Assembly: GCA_902805475.1 (NCBI GenBank)
Contig: CADCSX010000009.1
Location: 434,001 to 498,000 of the forward strand
Origin: Entonaema liquescens
Taxonomy: Eukaryota > Ascomycota > Sordariomycetes > Xylariales > Xylariaceae
DNA length: 64,000 nucleotides
Reading direction: 5' to 3'
Shown piece by piece: positions 47,216-57,750 of this stretch. Position numbers and translations under genes: made by a program. Numbering within the stretch: position 1 is the stretch's first letter; each line of letters opens with the position of its first letter. The notes under the pieces were generated by a model that did no database searches, was not told where the DNA came from, and saw only the letters and a list, made by a program, of their open reading frames with translations.

Positions 47216-48621
47216 ATGGATATCGCATACGACCACATAGCCGAAGAGGCCCTCCCGAAGAATAGTAAGGAAAACGATGCCAGCAACGAAACCGCCGAGT
47301 CTTCTCAAAAGAAGCCCGAACATACTCTCAATGAAGACCTTCAGGAAGCATACCGCGCCTTCTCGAGCAGCTCTTGGGGCACATGGCTCGGTGGAACTGT
47401 CGGTAACGTTATTAAGCAGGTATGTTGACTGTTGGATTCAATAAGGCTTATCGAATAACCTATTAGCTATATTAGGGCGGGTCTGTATACAGAGAGGCAC
47501 AGCAAGAGGTCACATCGCTCGGTGTAGATGCTACAAGAAGCTTGGCAAATCTTCGTGCGAGGGCACTCTCCTTAACTACATCGCCCCCGTTACGGAGAGG
47601 GAGGCGCCCACTGGTGATAAAGAAAAGGACCCGGAGAAGACCCCGACAACAGAGAAATCACCCGGTTCCGATGGCACAGCAAAGGATTCCGAAACCGTTA
47701 TATCACGCCTGAAGGCTGAGGCCGCAAAACGTTTAAAGGATATCCAGCGTGCCGAAGACGCTGCCGATGAGGCGTTGCTCAAATTTGGTGGAAACATCCG
47801 AGACTTCTTCCGTGATGCTATCATTGTTAAACCTGCTTCGGAGTCAGATGATACTAAAGGAAATGCCCGCCGTTTCGAAAGTAAGGATGAGTCCGGAAAG
47901 CGAGTAATTCACACTTCGAGATACGATGCACAGCTTCATGTTTTACACACGACCGAAAAGAGTTTTACTGAAGATCCCACCGGCCCCGAATATGCCGCGT
48001 GGTCTAAGAATTTTGATGTGGAGAGCAAGACGGAGGTTATCAGCGCTGCCCTAGCTAAGTATCCGGAACTACGAGCAAATATGGAAAAGCTTGTTCCTGA
48101 CAAGGTTCCTTACGCCGACTTCTGGAGGCGATACTGTTTCCTCCGGCATAGCATCGAGACAGCTGAAGCACGCCGCCGAGATCTATTGAAGGGTATGTTA
48201 TATTCTGTCCTTTTTTTCTACGCCTATTTGAGTATAGCTAACATATTGGCACTTAGCTGCTTCCGCCGAGGAAGAGATTGGATGGGGCGAGGAATCTGAT
48301 GAGGAATCAGAAGAGGAATCCGAGGAGGAGTCTGATGACGATTCAGCACCGACTAAGCCGACCGAGAAGCCTGCGAGGCCAGCTTCTACCGAATCTTCCA
48401 CAACGATTCACCCGCCCCCAGCGGGCACCACTTCAGACAAGAACCGTCTAAAGCCATCCGAGCCCCGTAAGTCCAACGACGAGAAATCTCAACCTGACAG
48501 TGATACAAGCTACGATGTTGTAGGCGCGGCGTCCGGAAACCCAAGCCAGGCCCCGAACAGTCCCAAGGAGGCTCGAAAAGCGGGTGATAGCGATGATAGC
48601 GATGACGAAGAATGGGAGTAA
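47216..48621 (+). CDS. BSD-domain protein, one frame break
   Basis: Start ATG in a perfect CGCCACCATGG context. Exons: 47216-47419, 47476-48192 and 48257-48621; expected 428 aa. After SSWGTWLGGTVG and a helical region comes a BSD domain (about residues 205-265: GPEYAAWSKNF, YPELRANMEKLVPDKVPYADFWRRYCFL) with the conserved F-W pair. The tail is very acidic, with a terminal DDEEWE. BSD domains occur in TFIIH p62 and synapse-associated or Dos2-like proteins; this architecture resembles yeast Dos2, role not well defined. The frame breaks at CCCCC 47584-47588; one more C gives SPPVTEREAPTGDKEKD and joins both halves. Confidence 0.88.
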
Positions 48622-48868
48622 TGTTACTGCTTGGTCCTTGGCATATCGCCCCTCTTCCTATTTTTACGGGTTGTTCGGATTTGGTGCTCTCATAGGCGTC
48701 GTAGGTTTTTTTATTGGATGGCTTCGAACGCATGATATATTTGTTCGCCTTGCCTCTCTGTTTATATCATTTCAAGCATACGTTGCCCCAGACTTGCTGT
48801 GGTGTTATTACTTGCAGTTCCACTCCCCTGAAGTCTGCAGTTTAGAATTTGACATCGTATGACCATGC

Positions 48869-49574
48869 TCAGCGCTTCTTCCTCGTAACTTTTGTAAAGC
48901 CATCTTCGTCTACTTCTGGAGGCGGCTTCTCTTTAGGTACTGCAACTAAGGGAGGCGCTTCATCCATTTCAACGTCGTCGTCCTCGTCGTCATCATCCCC
49001 ATCGCTCTCCCAGTCGGTCTCCTGATCTCCAGCATCCACCTCCTGAACCTTGACTGTTTTGCCCTTTGTATCCAGCCATCTGCGCCTTAATTCTTCGACG
49101 AATCCGAAATCTCCGGTAGCGCATTGAGTACGGACCTTAACGATGCGCTCGGCAACCTCAACTTCAGAATCGTCGTCGACGTTTGTCTCGAATTCATCCC
49201 ACATTACCTGTAATAGGGTAACCTCGATATCCTCAGGATCAGGATCAGCGGGTAGTGGCTTTTGACCAGGCTTGCGCGGCTTGGCAAGATCGACGAAGTT
49301 GGGGAACATTTCAACGATCGCGCCGGCGAGCCAGTCGCGCTTATCCTCGGAGTCGGGTCCGCCCAGTCCATTTTGCACCGCGACTGTGAGGGAGAGCCAT
49401 AGGTGTAGCGAGATTGCTACTCCTTGCTCGAATTGGAGCTGTCGGGCTTCTACGGATTTCAGACTAGTTAATATTTAAAGTAAAAAAGAAAAAAGAAAAA
49501 AAAGAGATGAGAGCATAAGTAAATTAGACAGTACATGGCATACCTGGTGACGGCTCTACTTGTGTTGACTCCAT
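48869..49574 (-). CDS. tsr2: Pre-rRNA-processing protein TSR2
   Basis: TSR2 chaperones ribosomal protein eS26 and is needed for 20S pre-rRNA processing. Exons: 49574-49544 and 49449-48869, intron 94 nt; 203 aa. The first exon gives MESTQVEPSP; the acceptor CCGTAG at 49450 is chosen because the nearer upstream TAG would lead into a stop. Family blocks seen: RQLQFEQGVAISLHLW, AVQNGLGG, VTLLQVMWDEFETNVDDDSE and a C-terminal acidic tract ending GFTKVTRKKR. The family WGG motif reads LGG here. It ends 247 bp from the BSD gene end (convergent) and is divergent from the hydrolase. Confidence 0.92.
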
Positions 49575-50248
49575 CTTGTGGGAACCTTTATAATAGTGAT
49601 ATGGGTTTTGCTGAACCCTGAATGTCGCATTTACATGCGATGGAGGGGCATTCGCAACTTTAGCCCCGTCGCTGATAACAATTTCTTCAATTTTTTATTT
49701 CTTTATCGGTTCTACCGAGCTTGACCCGCATTTTATGTTACGCGGAATAGAGATTCGACAGTAGATTTACACTAACCATTTTAGTTAAAGCTATTACCCT
49801 TTAAGGGCAGATTCTCCTTTTAGAGCTGTAGGTAACCTTGCTGAGAAACGGAATGGTGCAGTACCGTCTGAAACAAGCAGCGCAATGACATCACCAAGAA
49901 TGTCCGGCCTGTGAAATTAAGCTGCGTATTCGGGCAACTGCCAAGTAAACGAGAGGTAAACCAGGAGATAGCTATCCACTTATTACACTTATTACCTACA
50001 GGAAATAGACGTTGAGAACTTGGAGATACCTTGTGAGCATCTAACATAAACTTACGTATTTCCTGACCTTACCATCTTCTTTGTTACCCGACTATTACCC
50101 CCAATAACCCCCCTAATCTCACTATTACTTTAAGCTGTCCAGCTGTCCAATGTCTTGCTTCAACCACACGAGTCATCGTAGCTTCTAGAGAGAGCTGCTT
50201 CTTTGCACGCCATTCAAGTAATCTAAGCTAAGTCGTAGACACGCGACC
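49575..50248. promoter_or_regulatory. Divergent promoter region, TSR2 / hydrolase
   Basis: 674 bp between two start codons on opposite strands, so both promoters lie here. No clear factor site recognised. Confidence 0.5.
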
Positions 50249-53136
50249 ATGAATACCGCTACGGTGTCTATGGCGGTTACGCCAACGATCCTGTCGACCT
50301 TTTTGTCTCACGTAGGTGCCCAATGGGATGCCCTTTTTGTCACATTTCCCCTAGCTAGCTACTCGACGAGGTATAAGGAGAGTTCATGCTAAGACCAATT
50401 ATATTGTAGTACCTCAATCGCAAACCGTTACGCGAACGGCCAACCGCCCACCTTTCGTACGACGAGGGCCTACACCTCATTCGATCATTCCTTTCGTTCG
50501 CGTCGCATCATACAGTCGAAGACATCCAAGCCTTTACCTCCCAATGGGTACCGCATCCCCAATGGGTCAAGGTTGACAAAGTAGAGATCCCCGAGTCCAA
50601 GCTTGTAGAAGCTGCGGGTGCTTTACAGGAGCAGCTGGGTCCGGATGGCATTAGGAAAGTTGGCGGCCGGAATTGGTGGCAATGGCGGAAACCTGGTATC
50701 CCTCTTAAGGCAGAATGGATTGAGATGAAGGCCGATTATAACGAGCGCAATAAGAATGGTGACCCGGGCAAGAGAGTTATGCTCTATGTTCATGGTGGTG
50801 CTTATTACTTCGGAAGTGTAGATGAGCATCGGTACCAGATGCAGCGGCATGCTCGAAAACTAAAAGCAAGGGTATTCGCGCCGGAATATCGATTATCTCC
50901 TCAGTTCCCCTTTCCATGCGGCCTACAGGACTGTTTAGCAGCATACTTATATCTGCTTACAACCCAAGATCCAACCACAATCATTCTTGCTGGAGACTCG
51001 GCTGGTGGTGGGATGGTTTTAAGCATGCTAGTTACTATAAGGGATAGAGGCATTCCTCTACCTGCTGGCGCTATTCTTATTAGTCCCTGGGTGGACCTGA
51101 CGCACTCCTTTCCCAGTGTTTCGGGGGACAACCCGCTAGACTATATTCCTCAGTGTGGTTTCCATCATAGGCCTTCCAAAGCGTGGCCCCCCTTGAACGC
51201 GGACGAATACGCGGCATTAGCGGAGGAGGCTGCTAAGAGCACTAAGACGGGCCTAAGCAAACTATGGAAGCCCGCCTCGGTAGAAATGAAGCCTCTTCCT
51301 CAAGATCTTGGACAGCTTAATACGGCGGCGGCAACAGAAAGCGACTCTCGAGTAGCTACCTTAGCCGAAACCTCATATATATCGATTAATCTTGATGGTA
51401 AGGAAGTCAAGCTAAAAGATCAGATTCAGGTATGTGATGCACAGCAATAATCATTCAAATATATGCTAACATTTCCCCAGATGTATACGACCAATGAGCT
51501 TCTATCGCATCCTTTGGTCAGCCCCGTTATGCAGCCTACTCTCGGCGGGCTACCGCCTTTACTTATCATGACGGGTGGCGGGGAAATCCTTCGGGATGAG
51601 CAGATTTATGTAGCACATAAATGTGCTAACCCACCCGAGTATGCTCCTCCGGACTCTGCAATGAACGAGGCAGCATATGAGCAATTGAAGCGTTTCAAAC
51701 CAACTGATGTCCAGCTTCAAGTGTGGGACGACCTATGCCATGTCGCCCCAACCCTCAGTTTTACTAGGCCAGCCAAGTTCATGTACCGTTCTATAGCTCA
51801 GTTTGGTGCTTGGGCATTGGCGAGAGCCCAGAAAACAGAAATCGAGATCCTAGACGATGATGATATCTCTGTCATATCGAACTCTAGTGAGAGTTCAGGT
51901 GCAGAAGCTCCGGGCACAATTAATAGAGAGAAGAGTAGAACGGAAGGCGATGCTAAAATTGAGGTAGGAAAAGCTGGTGATCCCTTGCCTCCATTTAAAA
52001 ACCACATGATCCGTCAGCGTGTCAGCCGTCATGGGGTTATTAGGCACCTGGAGCCCGCTTCCGAGCTGGTTGGTTGCACAATGGATCGGGAGAGTATAGG
52101 TGTCGTCAAAGAAACACCGGTACGAAGGTGGCTTGAAATGCGAGCCCAATGGAATAAGCGTTATGGAAGCATCCGCACAAAGATCCACAAGAGGCGTCTT
52201 AAGGAGATGGCCGCAGGTTACGTGGGTTTTGACGGAGAGACGCCGCCGCCGGCTGCTCTTGCTAGCAGACGGAGAGAATCGGAAGACGCAGAAAAGAAGA
52301 AAATGAAGAGCACAGGTCTTGCTTTATGGTCGCTTTGGGGCTCTAAGCATGATGAAGCTACAGTGATCAGAGAAAACGAAGCAGACAGGGCCCCAGAAGT
52401 CAAAGTTGCTACTACCAAAGAAGGAGAGGGAGCCCGCTCACCAGGTGATCTTCAAGAGCAAGAAAAGGAAGTGGCTAAGCGAGAACTCGGACACAACCGA
52501 AGCCGGTCGAGGACAAAGATAGTAAGGGACGAGCAGCAGACCGCCGATGATTATGTTAGCGAAAGTACACCCATTGCTGTGCTTATGGCTCAGCGTGAAG
52601 AGAAATCGAGACAAGCCGAGCCATTGCCGTCCCCCAGAAGCAGCCTTTTGACGCCAGATTACATTTCCCATGAAACAGGCGTCGCGGGAAAACGGCCTAT
52701 TGTAGGCGGCATTGCCGTGCCCTTCAGCCTCAATAAGGAGGCCGAGACCGCCAGCATGATCACATTGACTTCAGCTTTCGACCAACCAGATCGGGTTGCG
52801 AGTCCTAGGCCATTGAGCCCAGAGGTTGATGCTATGGCAACAACTAGCGCGGCAGTTGTTGCTACTGCTACCGAAAAAGCGAGAGACGAAGTTGTTGATC
52901 CCAACTCGCTAAAGCAGCAGGGACCTGATTCTCGCGGAATCGTCGTCCCCATATCTGTCGACAAGGCGGACGGTTCTAAGACTCCTAATTGGGCTACCCC
53001 TGCACCTACACCAGGTATCGAGAGCAGTACGCCGACAACGCCACTAATTACCGTAGATGGAATCGGCGCAAACCTGCAAAGGCCGCCGCTGGAGACGTTC
53101 GTTACCGCACAAGAGGATCTACCTACCACGAAATGA
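50249..53136 (+). CDS. Hormone-sensitive-lipase-like alpha/beta hydrolase with long disordered tail
   Basis: Exons: 50249-50311, 50410-51429 and 51481-53136; 912 aa, no frame break. The hydrolase part (to about residue 480) has the oxyanion motif HGGAYYFGS, PEYRLSPQFPFP, nucleophile elbow GDSAGGGM, the acid region LLIMTGGGEILRDEQ and the histidine block WDDLCHVAP, that is, a complete Ser-Asp-His set of the HSL/arylacetamide-deacetylase group (lipase/esterase). The short first exon encodes a hydrophobic start (MAVTPTILSTFLSH). Residues 480-912 are charged, low-complexity and probably disordered, with an acidic patch ILDDDDISVIS at the junction. Substrate unknown. The tail almost doubles the usual family length. 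Confidence 0.9.
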
Positions 53137-53618
53137 TCCTTTTTGGAAATTCAGGTGTTGGCGGAGAGGAGAAAAACAGCAGTATACCCAGTATACCCTA
53201 TCTCATATGTCCGGTCTTGGATAGTGCGTCGTTTGCATTCTTATTTATATATACCCTCGCTAGTAGTAACTTAGTAATAGTATACGAAATTGAACTTTCA
53301 CTTCAACAAATTATGGCGGCATTTATTTTATAAATCATGGATATGTGATTTGTATGGTACAGATTTACATGTAACTTCTAACTTAGTATCATAATCTTCG
53401 TGCTGATACTCGTATTCTTTGAGTCTAGGGATGAGGACTATGAAGAGGATCTTCAAGCCCAAGCATGTCTATAACCGCGACTGACGACTTGATGACAACT
53501 CAGTCTCGGCCTGTAAGCATATATCTTTGCTCCTTGTGCTTTCGCAGTCAGCCTTCGGCAGGTAGTTACCGATCTATTTTATTCTTATATTTTATTTCAT
53601 TTAAAAGATAGGCTCCCC
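53137..53618. other. Intergenic between convergent hydrolase and MRPL27 genes
   Basis: 482 bp of AT-rich DNA holding two 3' UTRs. Nothing else seen. Confidence 0.6.
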
Positions 53619-53984
53619 TCAGTCCAACCCATTCTCCGCCTTCCACCTCTCCAGATATAACTCTGGGCTCTTAGGACCCATGCCGTAGCCCTCGTACCGA
53701 CCTCTCGTCGGACGGATCTTATTTGTGACGAAGGGGGTTAACTATCATAGCATGTTAGTCTTTCTTGAGTATTATTATCTCTTCTCAATAGCTACCTTGA
53801 AGGTGTCGAGCCCTGCAGGCACGACGTATGTCCGCACTTTCTTCCAGTCGATTATATACCCTCCGAACTTGGTGTGCTCACCTACGCTACCCGTTCGCGT
53901 GCCCTTGTAGTAGCCCTTCTTGATATCCTTCGTTGTGAGCGGCAGTTTGCGGTAGCTCTTTAGGAGTGCTTGCGTGGGCCGCAT
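53619..53984 (-). CDS. mrpl27: Mitochondrial large-subunit ribosomal protein L27 (mL41 family)
   Basis: Exons: 53984-53796 and 53741-53619, intron 54 nt; 103 aa. It starts MRPTQALLKSYRKLPLTTK, a basic presequence-like region, then KKGYYKGTRTGSVGEHTKFG and GGYIIDWKKVRTYVVP. The second exon continues LTPFVTNKIRPTRGRYEG and ends SPELYLERWKAENGLD. This matches the small fungal MRPL27 family. The second exon is only 40 codons and would be missed without splicing. It is divergent from UTP14. Confidence 0.92.
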
Positions 53985-54458
53985 GGTGGCGTTTTCTCTT
54001 TTGGGACGTTTATGAAAAGCAGAATGATCAGTTGAGATCTATCACCGAGATAATGCGCCCAATTGATCGGTGCGGGCGTGGGTAAAAGTGGTCGTACGGG
54101 TTGAAAAGTCGACTGACGAAGTTGCGATCTTGAAAATCGGCGACTTTGAGTGGGTCCCACAGGTACTAAGATACCTACGATACTAGGTTTGCTGGGGCTG
54201 TAAGTTTAACTGGACCCCTGTAAAGTTAGAGAGTTCCCCCACTATCGCGGCAGAAAAAAAGTTTGGACACCGCTTTCGTTTCCTGTGAGAATTCGCATTA
54301 TCGATTAGACAACCTTAGAAAGTCACTCTGGAGATTAAATATAGATTCGTTCATGCTCAATTTTCCGATTGGAATTTTAATACAAGAAAAGGATCGCCTA
54401 CAACATAGGAAACGCCTCATAATATTCAAAATCTCGGGTTGATTCACAATTATCCAAC
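53985..54458. promoter_or_regulatory. Divergent promoter, MRPL27 / UTP14
   Basis: 474 bp between the start codons of two ribosome-related genes on opposite strands. A shared promoter would allow co-expression; this is inference. No motif is singled out with confidence. Confidence 0.5.
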
Positions 54459-57317
54459 ATGCCTGGCCGACAAGCCCATGGGCGGCCCGTCGGCGGCGGC
54501 GCAAATACCAACAGCAAAAGCAAGAAGAGGTCAAAGTCGAAAGCTAATAAAAAAGCTCTGAATGCCTTCGCTATCGCATCCGAAGAGTATGCCGATCGTC
54601 AGAAGCGCACGCCGCGCAACCGCGAGCTTGATATACCCCTAAGTGGTGGTGGGGGCAGCAAGCATGCCAGAGGCGACGATGACGACGAGGATGAAGACGA
54701 AGATGAAGATGAGGGGCCACCTAGAAAGATGCGACGAGGTGCTGACCGCGACGAAGATGTCGAATATGGTAGCGATAGCAGTGGGAACGAGTGGCGAGTC
54801 GGCGTCGACGAAGATGACGACTCGGAGATAGAGAGCGACGATGCATTTGGTGAGAGCGATGAGGAGCGCTTCGAGGACTATACTTTCGGCGGAAGTAAAA
54901 AGAAGTCAAAGAAAGAGGTATTAAGGGATAACTTGGCGCGCCGCTGTATCTATAGCTAATATGACTTATAGGACGATGATGAGGAAGACGACGACAGTGA
55001 TGAGGACATTGGCGACGCTGATGGTGCTTCTCTCGGATCCGATGCTATCGATCTAGCTGCAGCTCTGGATATGTCTATGTCGGAGGATGACGGGGAACCT
55101 GGAGCTGATGAAGAGTCTGGCTCTGACGAAGAGGGGTCTGACGACGACAGTGAAGCGTCTGGTGATGAATCTTCCGATGTTGAGGACGACGAGTACGACG
55201 ATGTATCGGATTCTGGCATCAACGCATGGGTTTCCAAATTTGCCGGTGTGAAAGATACAGACGACCAAGATGCTGTACCAACCAAGAAGCCTAAGGTCGA
55301 AATGAAAGACATAGGGTCACTAGGAGTCAAAGATGCTCAGCTAAAGAAGTCCCTCAAGCTTATGACCAAAGAAGAGAAATCTAGCAAACCACAGAAACTG
55401 GAGGTGCCTCTCGCAAGACGACAGCAAGCAAAGTTAGATCGCAGTGTCGCATACGAAAAAACAAAGGAATCTTTAGACCGCTGGACCGAAACCGTGAAGC
55501 ATAACCGGAGAGCAGATCATCTGGTCTTTCCGCTGCCGCAGACAGAGACTGGTCTCGCCAGGCACAACAACAGTGAAATCCAGCCCCTGAATCGTAAAGC
55601 ACCGGGGACAGAATTGGAAAAGACTATTCTCGCAATCATGGAAGAAAGTGGGCTAGGACCAAGTACTAAGAAAGAGACCAAGAAGATAGAGGACCTGGAA
55701 TCTGCAGACGCCGAGGGGTTATCAGGAAATCATCTTAAGGCTCTATGGCAGGAGAAGCGTCGCGAAAGAGAGCTCAAGTCTCGAGAGGACGCAAGAGCGA
55801 AGCGTATTAAGAAGATCAAGAGCAAGGCCTACCATCGAGTGCACCGAAAACAAAGAGAAAGAGACGGGATAAAAGAACACGAAGCCATGGTTGCCGCTGG
55901 GGAGGTCGATTCGGAAGACGAGCGCGAGGCTCAGGACCGTCAACGAGCTATGGAAAGAATGGGCGCTCGACATCGAGAGAGCAAGTGGGCTAAAACGAGT
56001 AATAAAAATGGACGTGCTGCATGGGATGACGATGTTCGAGTTGGTATAGCCGACATGGCCCGGCGAGACGAAGAGTTGCGTCGCCGTATCGAAGGCAAAT
56101 CAGCAAAGACAAACGGGGACTCAGATGAGGATTCTGATTACTCGGGCGGCTCGGACGATATTGACGAGCGGAAAAGACTACTTCGGCAGCTTGACAGTAT
56201 TTCCGATGATGACGATACACCGAAGTCGAAATTGTTGAATATGCAATTCATGAAGAAGGCGGAAGCGGCTAAGAGGAAAGCCAATGATGAATTAATAGCT
56301 GAAATTCGACGGGATCTAGCGTCAGATGATGAAGTTGCTGCTGATTCGGACGATGAACCTGCGGACATCGGCCGACGGAAGTTTGGCCAGCCGTCAGGAA
56401 GCAAGTTGGAGAAGGCCAGCGAACAGTTCATCAAGGCTGGGAAGAAGGGCAAGACAGAAGCTGCGGATCTTCAGGCTGCCAGAGAGAATATCGTGACCGC
56501 GAAGTCTGGTCGACCACAAGGCCTTTCAGCCCCAGTATCACAAGATGTGGGCGTAGATTCCATAGCAGGGGCTTGGAGTCAACCTACAGTTACAGGGCCA
56601 CCGAGGAAGCAGAGAGGCAAAAAGACAGGGTCAAGCGCCGAAGTGCTAGAAATTGGTATCGATTCCGTAGCTGTAGCTGCGTCCGCAGTTCCCGCCAAGA
56701 AACCTAAGCCAAGCAAGAAACAAGCAGTCACCAACAGAGATGACTCCTCGGACGACGAAACATGCCACCTCCCCATTCAATTCCGCGAGCAAGACCTCAT
56801 CGAGAAAGCTTTCGGCGGACTGGATGTGGTGGCCGAGTTCGAACAAGAAAAGGCAGCAATCGAAGAGGAAGACGACGACAAGATCATCGATAACACGCTT
56901 CCCGGCTGGGGCAGCTGGGTCGGCGACGGCGTCAGCAATCGCGAGAAGAAGCGACACCAAGGACGATTCCTGACCAAGCAGGAGGGCGTCAAGAAGAAGG
57001 ACCGCAAGGACGCGGGTATGCAGAACGTTATTGTTAACGAGAAGAGGATTAAGAAGGTATGTCATACTCATATCTCCTAACTGATTCTATTGATTTACAT
57101 TGGGATGATGAAAGCTAACAGTCGTGTGCTGTAGAACGACAAGTTCATGGCCTCTCAACTGCCGCACCCGTACGAGTCGAGGCTGCAGTACGAGCGCGCG
57201 CTGAGGCTCCCCGTGGGCCCGGAGTGGATGACCAAGGAGACGTTCCAGGAGGCGACGAAGCCGAGAATCTTGATGAAACAGGGTATTATTGCGCCTATTA
57301 CGAAGCCTACACACTAA
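54459..57317 (+). CDS. utp14: U3 snoRNP / SSU processome protein UTP14
   Basis: UTP14 is needed for early 18S rRNA cleavages and activates the helicase Dhr1 in the nucleolus. Exons: 54459-54917, 54972-57056 and 57135-57317; 908 aa (yeast 899), no frame break. The basic N-terminus with NAFAIASEEYADRQ is followed by long acidic tracts and family blocks: RSVAYEKTKESLDRW, IKKIKSKAYHRVHRK (Dhr1-binding region in the family), LPGWGSWVG near residue 800, VIVNEKRIKK, then in the last exon LPHPYESRLQYERALRLPVG and GIIAPITKP. The last exon is fixed by GTATGT/GTAG splicing in phase 0. Confidence 0.95.
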
Positions 57318-57750
57318 AGTGGCTTGCGGTTTGCGTGTCTATTTACATGGTATTATTATGCATCATGACGGGGTAGCTTCAAAATAGAACCATAGAACTT
57401 GTTGGCAGCTATGAATACCTATGTATCATCGGTCTATTCATAATTATATAATGGGAGAACCTTTGACAAGTTATCAATATAGCAGCCAGCACTTTGGCAA
57501 AAAAAGAGAGAGAAAAAAAAGTAAAGGTACTCAGAAGGCTGTATCGTCGTCTATCTAGTCTTTAGGTATTTATGTGGAACGCTATAAACATACCATCAAT
57601 ATATAGTAGTTAGTTGTATAATTTGGAACTTTTTGATTAATATCCTTTTCTTTCTTATCATATAATATCGTTCTCAACGGGGGTATAAACTATGCAACTA
57701 CCTACCATCCTCATCTCCATCGTACACATATGCCTACTGTATCTCAACTT
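57318..57750. other. Intergenic between convergent UTP14 and GPATCH1 genes
   Basis: 433 bp, AT-rich, presumably two 3' UTRs. Nothing else seen. Confidence 0.6.
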
